DNA of 64,000 nt from Sandaracinus amylolyticus (lineage in GTDB: Bacteria; Myxococcota_A; Polyangia; Polyangiales; Sandaracinaceae). Of the stretch, positions 1 through 8,550 are shown piece by piece. The notes under the pieces were generated by a model, which searched no databases, had not been told where the DNA came from, and saw only the letters and a program-made list of their open reading frames with translations. The position numbers and the translations under genes are program-made. Every line of letters begins with the position of its first letter. The stretch's first letter is position 1. The stretch spans positions 6,262,001 through 6,326,000 of the forward strand of contig NZ_CP070225.1 of the NCBI RefSeq assembly GCF_021631985.1, written 5' to 3'.

Positions 1-629
1 TGGACGCGAGCCTGCGCCGCATCCTCGACGAGGAGAGCACGCAGCGGATCGCGGCCGCGGTGTCGCGCGTCGCGCAGGAGAGCGCCGTGGCGCTCGCGGT
101 CGCGATGCGCGAGGAGATCGGTCCCGCGATGCGCGCCGCGCTCACCGACGCGATGCACGATCCCGAGGCGCAGCGCGCGATCGCGGTCACGATGCGCACG
201 CTCTCGCGCGAGGTGGTGCTCGGGGTGCAGGACGCGTTCGAGGAGATCGAAGCGCGCGACCGCGCGCAGCGCCCCGACACGCCGCTCACCCGCATCCAGG
301 ACTGGGCCGAAGAAGGCGCGGGCACGCTGCAGATCGTGCTCGTGGTCGCGGTGCTCGCGCTGCTCGCGCTCGTCGCGTGGCAGGTGCACACGACGGCGCG
401 CGCTCGCGCGCAGGAGGCACAGGCCCAGCGCCGCGAGGCCGCGATCGTCGCGCTCACCGAGGCGCTGCGGAACGCGCAGTCGCGCCCCGAGAGCGCGCAG
501 CTCCTCGAGAGCCTCGAGCGCGCGTTCGGTCGTCGGCGCGGTCGCGAGTTCTTGCGCGAGCTGCTCGAGCGCAGCCGTCGCGGACCGGGTGGTGGGCCCG
601 GCGGACCGCTCGAGCCCGCCGGGACGTGA
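1..629 (+). CDS. Membrane-anchored hypothetical protein, 5' end outside window
   Basis: The frame is open from base 3 with no stop, so the gene begins before the window; the GTG at 60 is internal. The visible part is an Ala/Arg/Glu-rich helical protein: a long amphipathic helix region, one membrane segment (IVLVVAVLALLALVAW, about 95 codons after base 60), then a charged coiled-coil-like tail ending in a Gly/Pro-rich stretch. The single transmembrane helix flanked by helices suggests an inner-membrane protein with large soluble parts. I recognise no family. It converges on the dehydrogenase gene at 630, whose stop abuts this one. Confidence 0.6.
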   Translation, partial: DASLRRILDEESTQRIAAAVSRVAQESAVALAVAMREEIGPAMRAALTDAMHDPEAQRAIAVTMRTLSREVVLGVQDAFEEIEARDRAQRPDTPLTRIQDWAEEGAGTLQIVLVVAVLALLALVAWQVHTTARARAQEAQAQRREAAIVALTEALRNAQSRPESAQLLESLERAFGRRRGREFLRELLERSRRGPGGGPGGPLEPAGT

Positions 630-1490
630 TCACCGGATCGCGAAGTCGGCGATCCACGCTTCGCTGCGCGACCACAGCTCGCGCGCCAGCGCGGGATCGT
701 TCGCCAGCTTGCTCGGCTCCTTCTCGCGGCACGCGTCGTAGTAGCGGCCGGTGTGCGACGCGCACTCGGGCGACGCCGCGCAGTAGAGCGAGGTCTCCGC
801 GCCCTCGTCGGTCGAGCGCATGAAGCGCGTCATGATCGGACGGATCGGCCAGGGCACGGAGCGCCACACGTCCGACGCGATCACCCCGGGATGCAGCGCG
901 TAGGTGTGGACGCGCCCTTCGCCGAGCCGGCGCGCGAGCTCCTTCGCGAAGAGCACGTTGCACAGCTTGCTCGTCTGGTACTCGGGCAGCCCCGTCGTCG
1001 TCGCGGTGGTGCGGCGCAGCGCGTCCCAGTCGATCGGCTTCGCGCGGTAGTGCCCGACGCTCGAGACCACGACGATGCGCGCCGGCGCACGTCGCTCGGA
1101 CGCGCGCTCGAGCAGCGGGAGCAACGCGGTCGTGAGGAGGAAGTGCCCGAGGTGGTTCACGCCGAACGTCAGCTCGAAGCCCTGCGCCGTGAGCCCGCGC
1201 TGGCCCGCGAGCCCCGCGTTGTCGACGAGCACGTCGATCGGCTCGTCGCGACCGCGCAGCACCTCGGCGCACCGGCGCACCGACGCGAGATCGGCGAGCT
1301 CGAGCGCGACGAAGTCGGCGCGCCCGCCCGCGCGCGTGATCTCGTCGATCACCGGGCGTGTCTTCTCCTCGGAGCGCGACGCGATCGTCACCGCGGCACC
1401 ACGCTTCGCCAGCTCGATCGCGGTGACGCGACCGATGCCGGTGTTCGCGCCCGTGATCACCATCCGCGTGCCCTCGAGGTCCCGCTGCAT
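630..1490 (-). CDS. Short-chain dehydrogenase (retinol-dehydrogenase-like SDR)
   Basis: A 286-residue classical SDR oxidoreductase using NAD(P)H. It has the cofactor motif TGANTGIG near the N-terminus, the structural motif DNAG, the catalytic Ser in VVVSSVGHY and the catalytic YQTSK. The late HPGV followed by a PxR-rich segment is typical of retinol-dehydrogenase/WW-oxidoreductase-like SDRs; the actual substrate is unknown. I chose the ATG at 1490 (MQRDLEG) because the domain begins directly after it; the frame is open for about 19 more codons upstream. It is divergent from the histidine kinase at 1607, sharing a promoter region of about 115 bases. Confidence 0.85.
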   Translation of the reverse strand: MQRDLEGTRMVITGANTGIGRVTAIELAKRGAAVTIASRSEEKTRPVIDEITRAGGRADFVALELADLASVRRCAEVLRGRDEPIDVLVDNAGLAGQRGLTAQGFELTFGVNHLGHFLLTTALLPLLERASERRAPARIVVVSSVGHYRAKPIDWDALRRTTATTTGLPEYQTSKLCNVLFAKELARRLGEGRVHTYALHPGVIASDVWRSVPWPIRPIMTRFMRSTDEGAETSLYCAASPECASHTGRYYDACREKEPSKLANDPALARELWSRSEAWIADFAIR

Positions 1491-1606
1491 CGTCGTGCTC
1501 CTTTCGTCGCGCGGCGCGACTCTCGCGCGGCGCGGGACGATCCGCAAATGCGGGGGCGGACCGGGAAGTGGTGCATCCGACGACGGGAGGTGAGTATCCT
1601 GCGAGC

Positions 1607-3802
1607 GTGACGGCGCTCCGCGATCGCCTTCTCGATGTCACCTCTGCGCTCGCGGGCGCGGCGTCGATCGAGGACATCACGCGCATCGTGCTGGTGCACG
1701 CGCGTCACGCGGTCGCCGCGGATGCGGCGGCCATGTGGCTCGCCGACGGAGCGCTGCTGCGGGTGGTCGCGCAGGATGCGGCGCGCGCCGAAATCCTCGC
1801 GGCATTCGCCACGATGCGCCTCGACGCGGAGCTTCCGCTCGCCGATGCGGTGCGCCGTCGCGAGCCGGTGTGGATCGCATCGCGCGCGCAGCAGGCCGAG
1901 CTCTACCCCGAGGCGGAGCGACTTCTCTCCTCGCGGCCCAACGTCGGGCGCTTCGCGGCGGCGTGTGTGCCGCTGATCACCGACGTGGACGCGCTCGGCG
2001 CGTTCGTCCTCTCGTTCCACGACGAGCGCGTCGTCGACGACGACGAGCGCGCGTTCCTCATCCTGCTCTCGCGGCACTGCGCGCTCGCGCTGCGGCGCGC
2101 GACGTCGTTCGAGGCCGAGAAGCGCGCGCGCCAGAACGCGATGCAGACCTACGAGCTCGCGGCCGAGCTCGCCGCGGCCCTGGCGCGCGAGGACGTCGCG
2201 CGCACGATCGTGCGCCACGCGACGTCGTCGCTCGGCGCGACGCGCAGCGCGGTGTGGATCGCGGAGCCGCTCGACGGCGACGTGCTGCGCTGCATCGACG
2301 TGCACTATCCCGGCGTCCCGTTCGACGACTACCAGCGCGTGCGCCTCGATCGCGATCTGCCGATCTGCGAGGTCGCGCGCAGCGGATGGCCAGTGGTGAT
2401 CGCGCACCGCGAGGAGTACGTCGCGCGTTATCCCGCGCTCGCGGCGAACGTGGGCCAGGACACCGAGGCGCTCGTCGCGATGCCGCTGCGCGCCGGTGAG
2501 CGCGTGATCGGCGCGTACATCGCGACGTTCACCGAGCCGGGTCGGCTCACCCACGACGCGCTCGCGTCCTTCGGCGCGCTCGCGCACCACGCGTCGCTCG
2601 CGATGGAGCGCGTGATCCTCCTCGACGAGCAGCGCATCGAGCGCGCACGCGCCGAGCACGCGAACCGACTGAAGGACGAGTTCCTCGCGACGATCTCGCA
2701 CGAGCTGCGCACGCCGCTGAACGCGATCAAGGGCTGGGTGCGCCTGCTGCGCGCGGGCACGCTGCCCGACGACAAGCACGCGCACGCGCTCGACGTCATC
2801 GAGCGCAACACCGACGCGCAGACGCGGCTGATCTCGGATCTGCTCGACGTCGGCCGGATCCTCTCGGGCAAGCTGCGGATGAGCACCGCGCCGGTGGACC
2901 TGGCGCGCATCGCGGCGCTCGCGCTCGACTCGGTGCGCCCCCTCGCGGAGCAGCGCTCGGTCGAGATCGTCACCGCGCTCGACCCCGATGCGGGCGCGGT
3001 GCGCGGGGACGCCGAGCGCTTGCAGCAGGTGGTGACGAACCTGCTGACCAACGCGATCAAGTTCTCGCCGGCCGGAGGGCGGATGGAGCTCGCGGTGCGG
3101 CGGGAGACCGAGGGCCTGGTCTCGCTCGTGGTGTCGGATCGCGGCGAGGGCATCTCGCCGGAGTTCCTGCCCTACGTGTTCGAGCGCTTCCGACAGGCCG
3201 ACGGGAGCTTCGCGCGGAGGCACGGCGGGCTCGGTCTCGGGCTCGCGATCGCGCGCAGCATCGTCGAGCAGCACGGCGGCACGATCGACGCGAGCAGCGA
3301 AGGGCTCGGACGCGGCGCGACGTTCACGGTGCGCATCCCGATCGCGTCGACGCGCACGGCAGCGACGCGACGCAAGGCGAGCGGCAAGACCGCGGCGGTG
3401 CTGGGCCCGCGCGTGAACCTCGGCGGGGTGCGGGTGCTGGTGGTCGAGGACGAGCCCGACGCGCGCGAGCTCGTGGTCTCGTTGCTCGAGGAGCACGGCG
3501 CGATCGCGCGGGGCTGCGGCAACGCGCGCGCGGCGATGGAGGCGTTCGTCGACGACACGTTCGACGTGCTGGTGGCGGACGTCGGTCTGCCCGGCGAGGA
3601 CGGGCTCTCGCTGGTGCGGCGCATCCGGTCGCAGCAGCGCGCGAGCTCGCGCGTGCGGATCCCCGCGATCGCGCTGACCGCGTACGCGCGCGACGAGGAT
3701 CGTGTGCAGTCGCTGGAGTCGGGCTTCGATCGCCATCTCGTGAAGCCGATCGCGCCCGAGACCCTGCTCGCGACGATCGCCGAGCTGGTCTCGCGCCGGT
3801 GA
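1607..3802 (+). CDS. Hybrid sensor histidine kinase, GAF-GAF-HisKA-HATPase-REC
   Basis: About 731 residues, with no transmembrane segment, so a cytoplasmic sensor. Two GAF-like domains (about 1-175 and 180-345) are followed by HisKA with phospho-acceptor H365 in SHELRTPLNA, an HATPase with DRGEGI and GLGLGLAIAR boxes, and a C-terminal receiver whose acceptor is D658 (VADVGLPGEDG). The receiver lacks an output domain, so phosphate is presumably passed on or the receiver regulates the kinase. Start is uncertain: GTG 1607 fits the beginning of the first GAF and a GGGAGG lies at 1585-1590, but GTG 1568 or 1571 is also in frame. It is a paralogue of the kinase at 61517-63373. Confidence 0.88.
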   Translation: MTALRDRLLDVTSALAGAASIEDITRIVLVHARHAVAADAAAMWLADGALLRVVAQDAARAEILAAFATMRLDAELPLADAVRRREPVWIASRAQQAELYPEAERLLSSRPNVGRFAAACVPLITDVDALGAFVLSFHDERVVDDDERAFLILLSRHCALALRRATSFEAEKRARQNAMQTYELAAELAAALAREDVARTIVRHATSSLGATRSAVWIAEPLDGDVLRCIDVHYPGVPFDDYQRVRLDRDLPICEVARSGWPVVIAHREEYVARYPALAANVGQDTEALVAMPLRAGERVIGAYIATFTEPGRLTHDALASFGALAHHASLAMERVILLDEQRIERARAEHANRLKDEFLATISHELRTPLNAIKGWVRLLRAGTLPDDKHAHALDVIERNTDAQTRLISDLLDVGRILSGKLRMSTAPVDLARIAALALDSVRPLAEQRSVEIVTALDPDAGAVRGDAERLQQVVTNLLTNAIKFSPAGGRMELAVRRETEGLVSLVVSDRGEGISPEFLPYVFERFRQADGSFARRHGGLGLGLAIARSIVEQHGGTIDASSEGLGRGATFTVRIPIASTRTAATRRKASGKTAAVLGPRVNLGGVRVLVVEDEPDARELVVSLLEEHGAIARGCGNARAAMEAFVDDTFDVLVADVGLPGEDGLSLVRRIRSQQRASSRVRIPAIALTAYARDEDRVQSLESGFDRHLVKPIAPETLLATIAELVSRR

Positions 3803-3811
3803 CGAGGGAGG

Positions 3812-5857
3812 TCAGAGGCCCGTCGGGTAGGTCTCCGGCGCGTCCTCTTCCTCCCACCCTGCGATGCGATCGAGCGGCTCGAGCGCGCGCGTCTCGTCGA
3901 GGTGGAGCACGACGTCGAACTGATCCGCGAGGCGCGCACCGAAGTAGTGACTGCGTCGCTCGGTCTCGGGCCGGTAGATCACGCCGATCGCGCGCTCGAG
4001 CCGCTGGGGGCGCAGCGCCTGCGTGAGCTCGCCGCCACCCCGCAGCACCAGGAGGGCGCGGCCGACTCCTTCTCCCAGCGCGTCGTGCAGCAGCGCTTCG
4101 TAGCTGCCCTCGAGGCCGGGCCTCACCCGCTTGCGCTCGACCTCGCCTCCCCAGTCGCTCGCCGCCGACACCGTGCCGTGATGCGTCGTCTGTCCGATCA
4201 GCAGCGCGCGATCTCCGTGGCGCTCGCGCGCGAGCTGACCGAGGTTGAGCTCGCCGGTCCAGCCCATGTGCGTCGCCCGCGCGTCGCCGAGGTGCGAGTT
4301 GTGCGCCCACACCACGAGGCGCGCCTCGCGGCCCCGTCGCCGCGTGAGGTGATCGAGGAGCGCGTCGAGCGTCTCGCCCATGTGCCGATCGCGCAGGTTC
4401 CACGACGAGATCGCGCCCCGGTACATCGACCGGTAGTAGGCCTCGGCGTTGCGCGCGAGGCGCGCGTTCTGCTCGGCGAAGAAGCGATCGTCGGCCGCGA
4501 AGGGGCCCACGCGCGCGCTCGTCGTCGTGCGTGCCTGCAGATCGCGCAGCTGCTCGATCACCTCGGCCTCGCAGGTGTCCGCGCCCCGCAGCCCGGTCGC
4601 GTAGCCGTAGCGCTGCGGATCGTCGCCGAACGCGTCGAAGCACGCGTAGCGCTCGCGCGCTCGCGCCGCCGCATCGCGATCGACGCGATCCAGATAGCGG
4701 ATCACCGCGTCCATCGAGCGGTGCAGGCTGTAGAGGTCGAGCCCGTAGAAGCCGACGCGATCCTCCGGACGCAGCGCGTCGTCGTGGGCGCGCAGCCACG
4801 ACACGAAGTCCCGCATGACGAGGTTGCGCCACATCCAGCGCGGGAAGCGCTCGAAGTCTCCCAGCGCGGCCTCGGCGTCGGCGTCGTCCTCCTCGCCGCG
4901 CACGAACCGGTGCACGCGCCACGCGTCGGGCCAGTCCGCCTCGGCCGCGATGTCGGTGAACCCCTGATCTTCGATCAGCCACTTCGTGAGCCGGACGCGC
5001 TCCGCGTAGTGCTCGTGCGTGCCGTGGGTCGACTCGCCGATCAGCACGACGCGCGCGGTGCGCACCAACGGAGCGAGCGGCGCGAAGTCGCGCGCATCGC
5101 CGCGCCACGCCTGCGCGTGCCGCGCGATCAACGTCGCGAGAGGATCGGACGACGTCGTGCGCGCTGCGGGCGCGGGCGGCTTCTGCCGCTGCGGAGGCGG
5201 CTGCGCCTGCGCGAGCAGCGCGCGCACCTCGTCGTCCTCGGTCGCGGCGAAGTCGTCGTACCACTCACCGACCGCGCGGAACCAGTACGGGCTGGTCACG
5301 CAGACGACGTCGTCGGCGATCTCGCGCATCGCGCGCAGCGCTTCCTGCGACGCCACCGGCACCGCGACCGTGATGCTCGCCGGGCCTCGCATGCGCAGCG
5401 CGGTCACCGCGGCCCGCATCGTCGCGCCGGTCGCGAGCCCGTCGTCGACCACGATCGCGTGGCGGCCGGTGACCGACACCGGAGGACGATCGCCGCGGTA
5501 GGCCCGCTCGCGCCGCTCGAGCTCCTGGCGCTCGTGCTCCGTCACCTCCGCGAGGTCCTCGTCGCGCACCCCCGCGAGCAGCAGCACGTCGTCGTTCAGC
5601 ACGCGCACGCCACCCGACGCGATCGCGCCCATCGCGAGCTCCTCGTGCCCCGGCACCCCGAGCTTCCGCACGACGAGCACGTCGAGCGGAGCGCCGATCG
5701 CGCCCGCGACCTCGGACCCGACCGGAACGCCGCCTCGCGGAAGCGCGAGCACCACGCGCTCGCCGGACACGGAACGGTCGATCAGCGCTGCCAGGCGACG
5801 TCCCGCGTCGCGCCGATCCTCGAAACGATGTCCAGCGTCCGTCGTCTGGGTGGCCAT
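3812..5857 (-). CDS. Phosphoribosyltransferase / erythromycin-esterase fusion protein
   Basis: A 681-residue two-domain protein. Residues about 10-210 are a type I phosphoribosyltransferase with the PRPP-binding motif VVDDGLATGAT and an N-terminal LPRGGVPVG loop. Residues about 255-660 form an erythromycin-esterase-like domain with the GESTHG motif, the EADWPD acidic segment and the WAHNSHLGD histidine motif. Such fusions are known in several phyla; the true substrate is not established and macrolide resistance should not be assumed. The start at 5857 is set by a GGAGGG five bases upstream; an ATG-less extension to 5887 exists. It converges on the kinase at 3802. Confidence 0.85.
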   Translation of the reverse strand: MATQTTDAGHRFEDRRDAGRRLAALIDRSVSGERVVLALPRGGVPVGSEVAGAIGAPLDVLVVRKLGVPGHEELAMGAIASGGVRVLNDDVLLLAGVRDEDLAEVTEHERQELERRERAYRGDRPPVSVTGRHAIVVDDGLATGATMRAAVTALRMRGPASITVAVPVASQEALRAMREIADDVVCVTSPYWFRAVGEWYDDFAATEDDEVRALLAQAQPPPQRQKPPAPAARTTSSDPLATLIARHAQAWRGDARDFAPLAPLVRTARVVLIGESTHGTHEHYAERVRLTKWLIEDQGFTDIAAEADWPDAWRVHRFVRGEEDDADAEAALGDFERFPRWMWRNLVMRDFVSWLRAHDDALRPEDRVGFYGLDLYSLHRSMDAVIRYLDRVDRDAAARARERYACFDAFGDDPQRYGYATGLRGADTCEAEVIEQLRDLQARTTTSARVGPFAADDRFFAEQNARLARNAEAYYRSMYRGAISSWNLRDRHMGETLDALLDHLTRRRGREARLVVWAHNSHLGDARATHMGWTGELNLGQLARERHGDRALLIGQTTHHGTVSAASDWGGEVERKRVRPGLEGSYEALLHDALGEGVGRALLVLRGGGELTQALRPQRLERAIGVIYRPETERRSHYFGARLADQFDVVLHLDETRALEPLDRIAGWEEEDAPETYPTGL

Positions 5858-6266
5858 GAGGTCCCTCCGGCTCCGACGCGTGCGCATCGCAGAGCCCTTC
5901 GCATCTCGGGCTGGACATTCGATCCGCGTGCCAGAGCCGGGCGAGGCGGGGCGTCCCAGCGAGGCAGAGCTGCTCGACGCACGAGCGTGGAGATGCGTCG
6001 CAGAGGGAGGCGTCCGCCGTACATCGGGGCCACGTGGAAAAAGATCATCGTCCCCCTTGTGGCCCTGCGGGTGGAGCCTAGGAGGAGGGCAGTCGGCGGC
6101 GCGCGCGGAACGTCGCTCCCTCGGACCGCGCGCGCCGCCGACACCGTCTGCACGCGCGTGCAGACGCGCTCCGCCACCCGACGCGCTCGCCGGCCCGACG
6201 CGCTCGCCCAGCCTCGACGCATGCTGGCGCGCCGCTCGCTCGGTCCTCCGCCCAGGAGGCGACGGC
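5858..6266. other. Divergent intergenic region, no gene seen
   Basis: About 409 bases separate the esterase fusion (minus strand) from the cyclase-like gene (plus strand). I see no credible coding sequence. It holds a GC-poor patch near 6030-6060 flanked by GGGCCAC and GTGGCCC half-sites, a perfect 22-base palindrome at 6145-6166, and an AGGAGG ribosome-binding site at 6254-6259. Both divergent promoters should lie here. Confidence 0.6.
6145..6166. promoter_or_regulatory. Perfect 22-bp palindrome, candidate operator
   Basis: Each half is CGTCTGCACGC and the other half is its exact reverse complement, with no spacer. It lies about 100 bases before the cyclase-like/inositol-phosphate-synthase pair and about 290 bases before the divergent fusion gene, a typical place for a dimeric repressor. 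The regulator is unknown. Confidence 0.45.
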
Positions 6267-7004
6267 GTGCGTCACGCGTTCTTGTTCCTCGGGCTCGTGC
6301 TCGCGATCCCGGGCGCGCTCGCGTACCTCGTGCGCCCCGACCTGCGCGCGACGTTGCGCTTCGCAGCGCTGCTCTCGCTGCCCTTCGCGCTGACCGAGCC
6401 GCTCTTCTATCCCGAGTACTGGCGACCCGCGTTCCTCTTCGATCTCGCCGACCACATCGGCTTCGGGATCGAGGACGTGCTCTTCGTGGTCGCGCTCGCC
6501 GCGGTCGCGGTCGCGTCGTATCCGGTCGTCGCGCGAGCCACCCCGACGCCGATCCCCGAGCTCTCTCGACGCTCGACGATCGTCCTCGGCCGAGCGCTCG
6601 TGCCCGGCGCCGTCGCCGCGCTCGCGACCGGCGTGCTCGTGATGGCGGGAACGCCGGCGATCCATGCGGCGCTGATCGCGATGGTCGCCGCCGGCGCGAG
6701 CGTCTGGCTCGCTCGCCCCGATCTGATCGTGCCCTCGATCGGAGGAGCACTGATCACGACTGCCGTGTATCAGAGTGCCTGTCTGATCCTCGCTGCAGTC
6801 GATCCACACGTTTTCCACAGCGTGTGGAGAACCCGCGAGCTGAGCGCCGTCTTCGTGCTCGGAGTCCCGCTCGAAGAGCTGCTCTATGGCGCGGCCTCCG
6901 GGCTCGCGGCGTCCGCGATCGTACCGTTCGCGCGGGGCGAACGATGGGCGCGCGTTGCGCCGGCGTCGGGCACACAGCGTGCTGCCCACGCCGGCTCACG
7001 ATGA
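6267..7004 (+). CDS. Two-domain lycopene-cyclase-like membrane protein
   Basis: 245 residues, mostly hydrophobic, with about seven membrane helices. Two similar halves can be seen: the first ends in GFGIEDVLFVV and the second in LGVPLEELLYGAASGL, matching the acidic PxEE-type motif that ends each domain of the CrtYc/CrtYd (CarR-type) lycopene cyclases. The fused length of about 240 residues is usual for that family. This suggests a carotenoid or other isoprenoid ring-forming enzyme in the inner membrane, but no other carotenoid gene is present in the window. GTG 6267 is chosen because AGGAGG sits seven bases upstream. The stop overlaps the next start (ATGA). Confidence 0.72.
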   Translation: MRHAFLFLGLVLAIPGALAYLVRPDLRATLRFAALLSLPFALTEPLFYPEYWRPAFLFDLADHIGFGIEDVLFVVALAAVAVASYPVVARATPTPIPELSRRSTIVLGRALVPGAVAALATGVLVMAGTPAIHAALIAMVAAGASVWLARPDLIVPSIGGALITTAVYQSACLILAAVDPHVFHSVWRTRELSAVFVLGVPLEELLYGAASGLAASAIVPFARGERWARVAPASGTQRAAHAGSR

Positions 7005-8314
7005 AGAAACCCGACTCGATCCCGGACGCAGAGGGCAAGCTCGGAGTGCTGCTGCCCGGCATGGGCGCAGTCGCCACCACGTTCGTCGCGGGCACGATGC
7101 TCGCGCGTCGCGGGCTCGCAGCGCCCATCGGGTCGCTCACCCAGATGGGCACGATCCGACTCGGGAAACGCACCGATCACCGCGTCCCGACGCTGCAGGA
7201 ATTCCTGCCGCTCGCGCAGCTCGGAGATCTCGAGTTCGGCGGATGGGACATCTTCCCGGAGAACGCGCTCGAGACCGCCGAGCACGCCGCCGTGCTCTCG
7301 CGCGAGCACCTCGATGCCGTGAAGGACGAGCTCGCGCGCGTCGCGCCGATGCCCGGCGCGTTCGACCCGCGCCACGTGAAGCGCCTGCAGGGCACGCACG
7401 TGAAGAAGGCGCGTCACAAGGCCGAGCTCGTCGAGCAGATCCGCCAGGACGTGCGGGACTTCCGCGCTCGCACCGGCGTCTCGCGCTGTGTCGCGATCTG
7501 GTGCGGATCGACGGAGATCCTGCCGACGATCAACGGCGCTCATCAGACGATCGACGGATTCGAGCGAGCACTGCTCGAGGACGACGCGGCGATTCCAGCA
7601 TCGCAGCTGTACGCCTGGGCGCTGATCAAAGAGCGCGTGCCGATCGCGAACGGTGCGCCCAACGCGATGGTCGATTTTCCCGCGGCAATCACCCTCGCGC
7701 GCGAGTGCGGCGTCCCGATCGCGGGCAAGGACTTCAAGACCGGACAGACGCTGATGAAGACGATCGTCGCGCCGGGACTGAAGGCGCGCATGCTCGGCAT
7801 CCGCGGCTGGTTCTCGACGAACATCCTCGGCAATCGCGACGGCGAGGTGCTCGACGATCCCGACTCGTTCCGCTGCAAGGAAGCGACGAAGCTCGGTGTG
7901 CTCGAGGGCGTGCTCGAGCCGGAGCGGCACAAAGCGCTCTACGGCGACCTCTATCACAAGGTCCGAATCGAGTACTACCCGCCGCGCGGCGACGCGAAAG
8001 AGGGCTGGGACAACATCGATCTCTTCGGATGGCTCGGATATCCGATGCAGATGAAGGTCGATTTCCTCTGTCGGGACTCGATCCTCGCCGCGCCGCTGGT
8101 GCTCGATCTCGCGCTCTTCCTCGACCTCGCGCAGCGCGCCCAGCTCTCGGGCATCCAGGAGTGGCTCGGCTTCTACTTCAAGAGCCCGATGGCGGCCCCG
8201 GACCTGAAGCCCGAGCACGACCTCTTCATCCAGCTGAAGAAGCTGAAGAACACGCTCCGTTGGCTGCGCGGCGAAGAGGTGATCTCGCACCTCGGTCACG
8301 AGTACTACGACTGA
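7001..8314 (+). CDS. ino1: myo-Inositol-1-phosphate synthase
   Basis: 437 residues. The enzyme converts glucose 6-phosphate to 1D-myo-inositol 3-phosphate with bound NAD+, the first step to inositol, inositol lipids or inositol-based glycosides. Evidence is the N-terminal Rossmann motif LGVLLPGMGAVATTFVAG, the central KDFKTGQTLMKT segment, the GWFSTNILGNRDG motif and the lysine-rich end of the catalytic core, all typical of the family. The ATG overlaps the stop of the cyclase-like gene, so the two are probably translated together. It also precedes the saccharide cluster at 8551, for which inositol could be an acceptor; that link is inference. Confidence 0.92.
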   Translation: MKKPDSIPDAEGKLGVLLPGMGAVATTFVAGTMLARRGLAAPIGSLTQMGTIRLGKRTDHRVPTLQEFLPLAQLGDLEFGGWDIFPENALETAEHAAVLSREHLDAVKDELARVAPMPGAFDPRHVKRLQGTHVKKARHKAELVEQIRQDVRDFRARTGVSRCVAIWCGSTEILPTINGAHQTIDGFERALLEDDAAIPASQLYAWALIKERVPIANGAPNAMVDFPAAITLARECGVPIAGKDFKTGQTLMKTIVAPGLKARMLGIRGWFSTNILGNRDGEVLDDPDSFRCKEATKLGVLEGVLEPERHKALYGDLYHKVRIEYYPPRGDAKEGWDNIDLFGWLGYPMQMKVDFLCRDSILAAPLVLDLALFLDLAQRAQLSGIQEWLGFYFKSPMAAPDLKPEHDLFIQLKKLKNTLRWLRGEEVISHLGHEYYD

Positions 8315-8444
8315 CGCGATCGAGCGCGCGTGTGGAGGCGAAAAGTCACATGCGTGGCGAGCACGTGACCCAGTGACGCAGCGAGAACGGAAGTCGGGAT
8401 CCGGGTAAGTAGAACGATCGTCGTCGCATCGCGCACACACAGCG

Positions 8445-8460
8445 TGGCATCGCTGTCGCA
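8445..8460 (+). promoter_or_regulatory. Weak sigma-54-like promoter
   Basis: TGGCAT, five bases, then TCGCA gives the GG-N10-GC spacing of sigma-54 promoters with two departures from TGGCAC-N5-TTGCA. It lies about 90 bases before the first epimerase gene, where the saccharide cluster needs a promoter. A single match in GC-rich DNA is weak evidence. Confidence 0.2.
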
Positions 8461-8550
8461 AGCAGCCGGGCGCATCCGGAGCGCGGCAGTCGGCGAACCG
8501 GCAGACCCAACGAGCCAGTCACGGCTCCTCACCTCACGGCGGTGTTCCCG

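Noticed and set aside
1457..3736. Long minus-strand open frame opposite the first hybrid kinase
   Set aside because: No domain, biased Arg/Ala/Asp composition, fully antisense to a kinase with all catalytic motifs.
3812..5857. Macrolide resistance gene call for the esterase domain
   Set aside because: The domain family is broad and fused to a phosphoribosyltransferase; no sequence feature shows macrolide specificity.
3902..8314. A single open frame of about 1470 codons running across the esterase fusion and inositol-phosphate synthase
   Set aside because: Only its last 437 codons are real (ino1). The rest is antisense to a well-supported gene and has the Arg/Ala/His-rich composition of shadow frames in GC-rich DNA.
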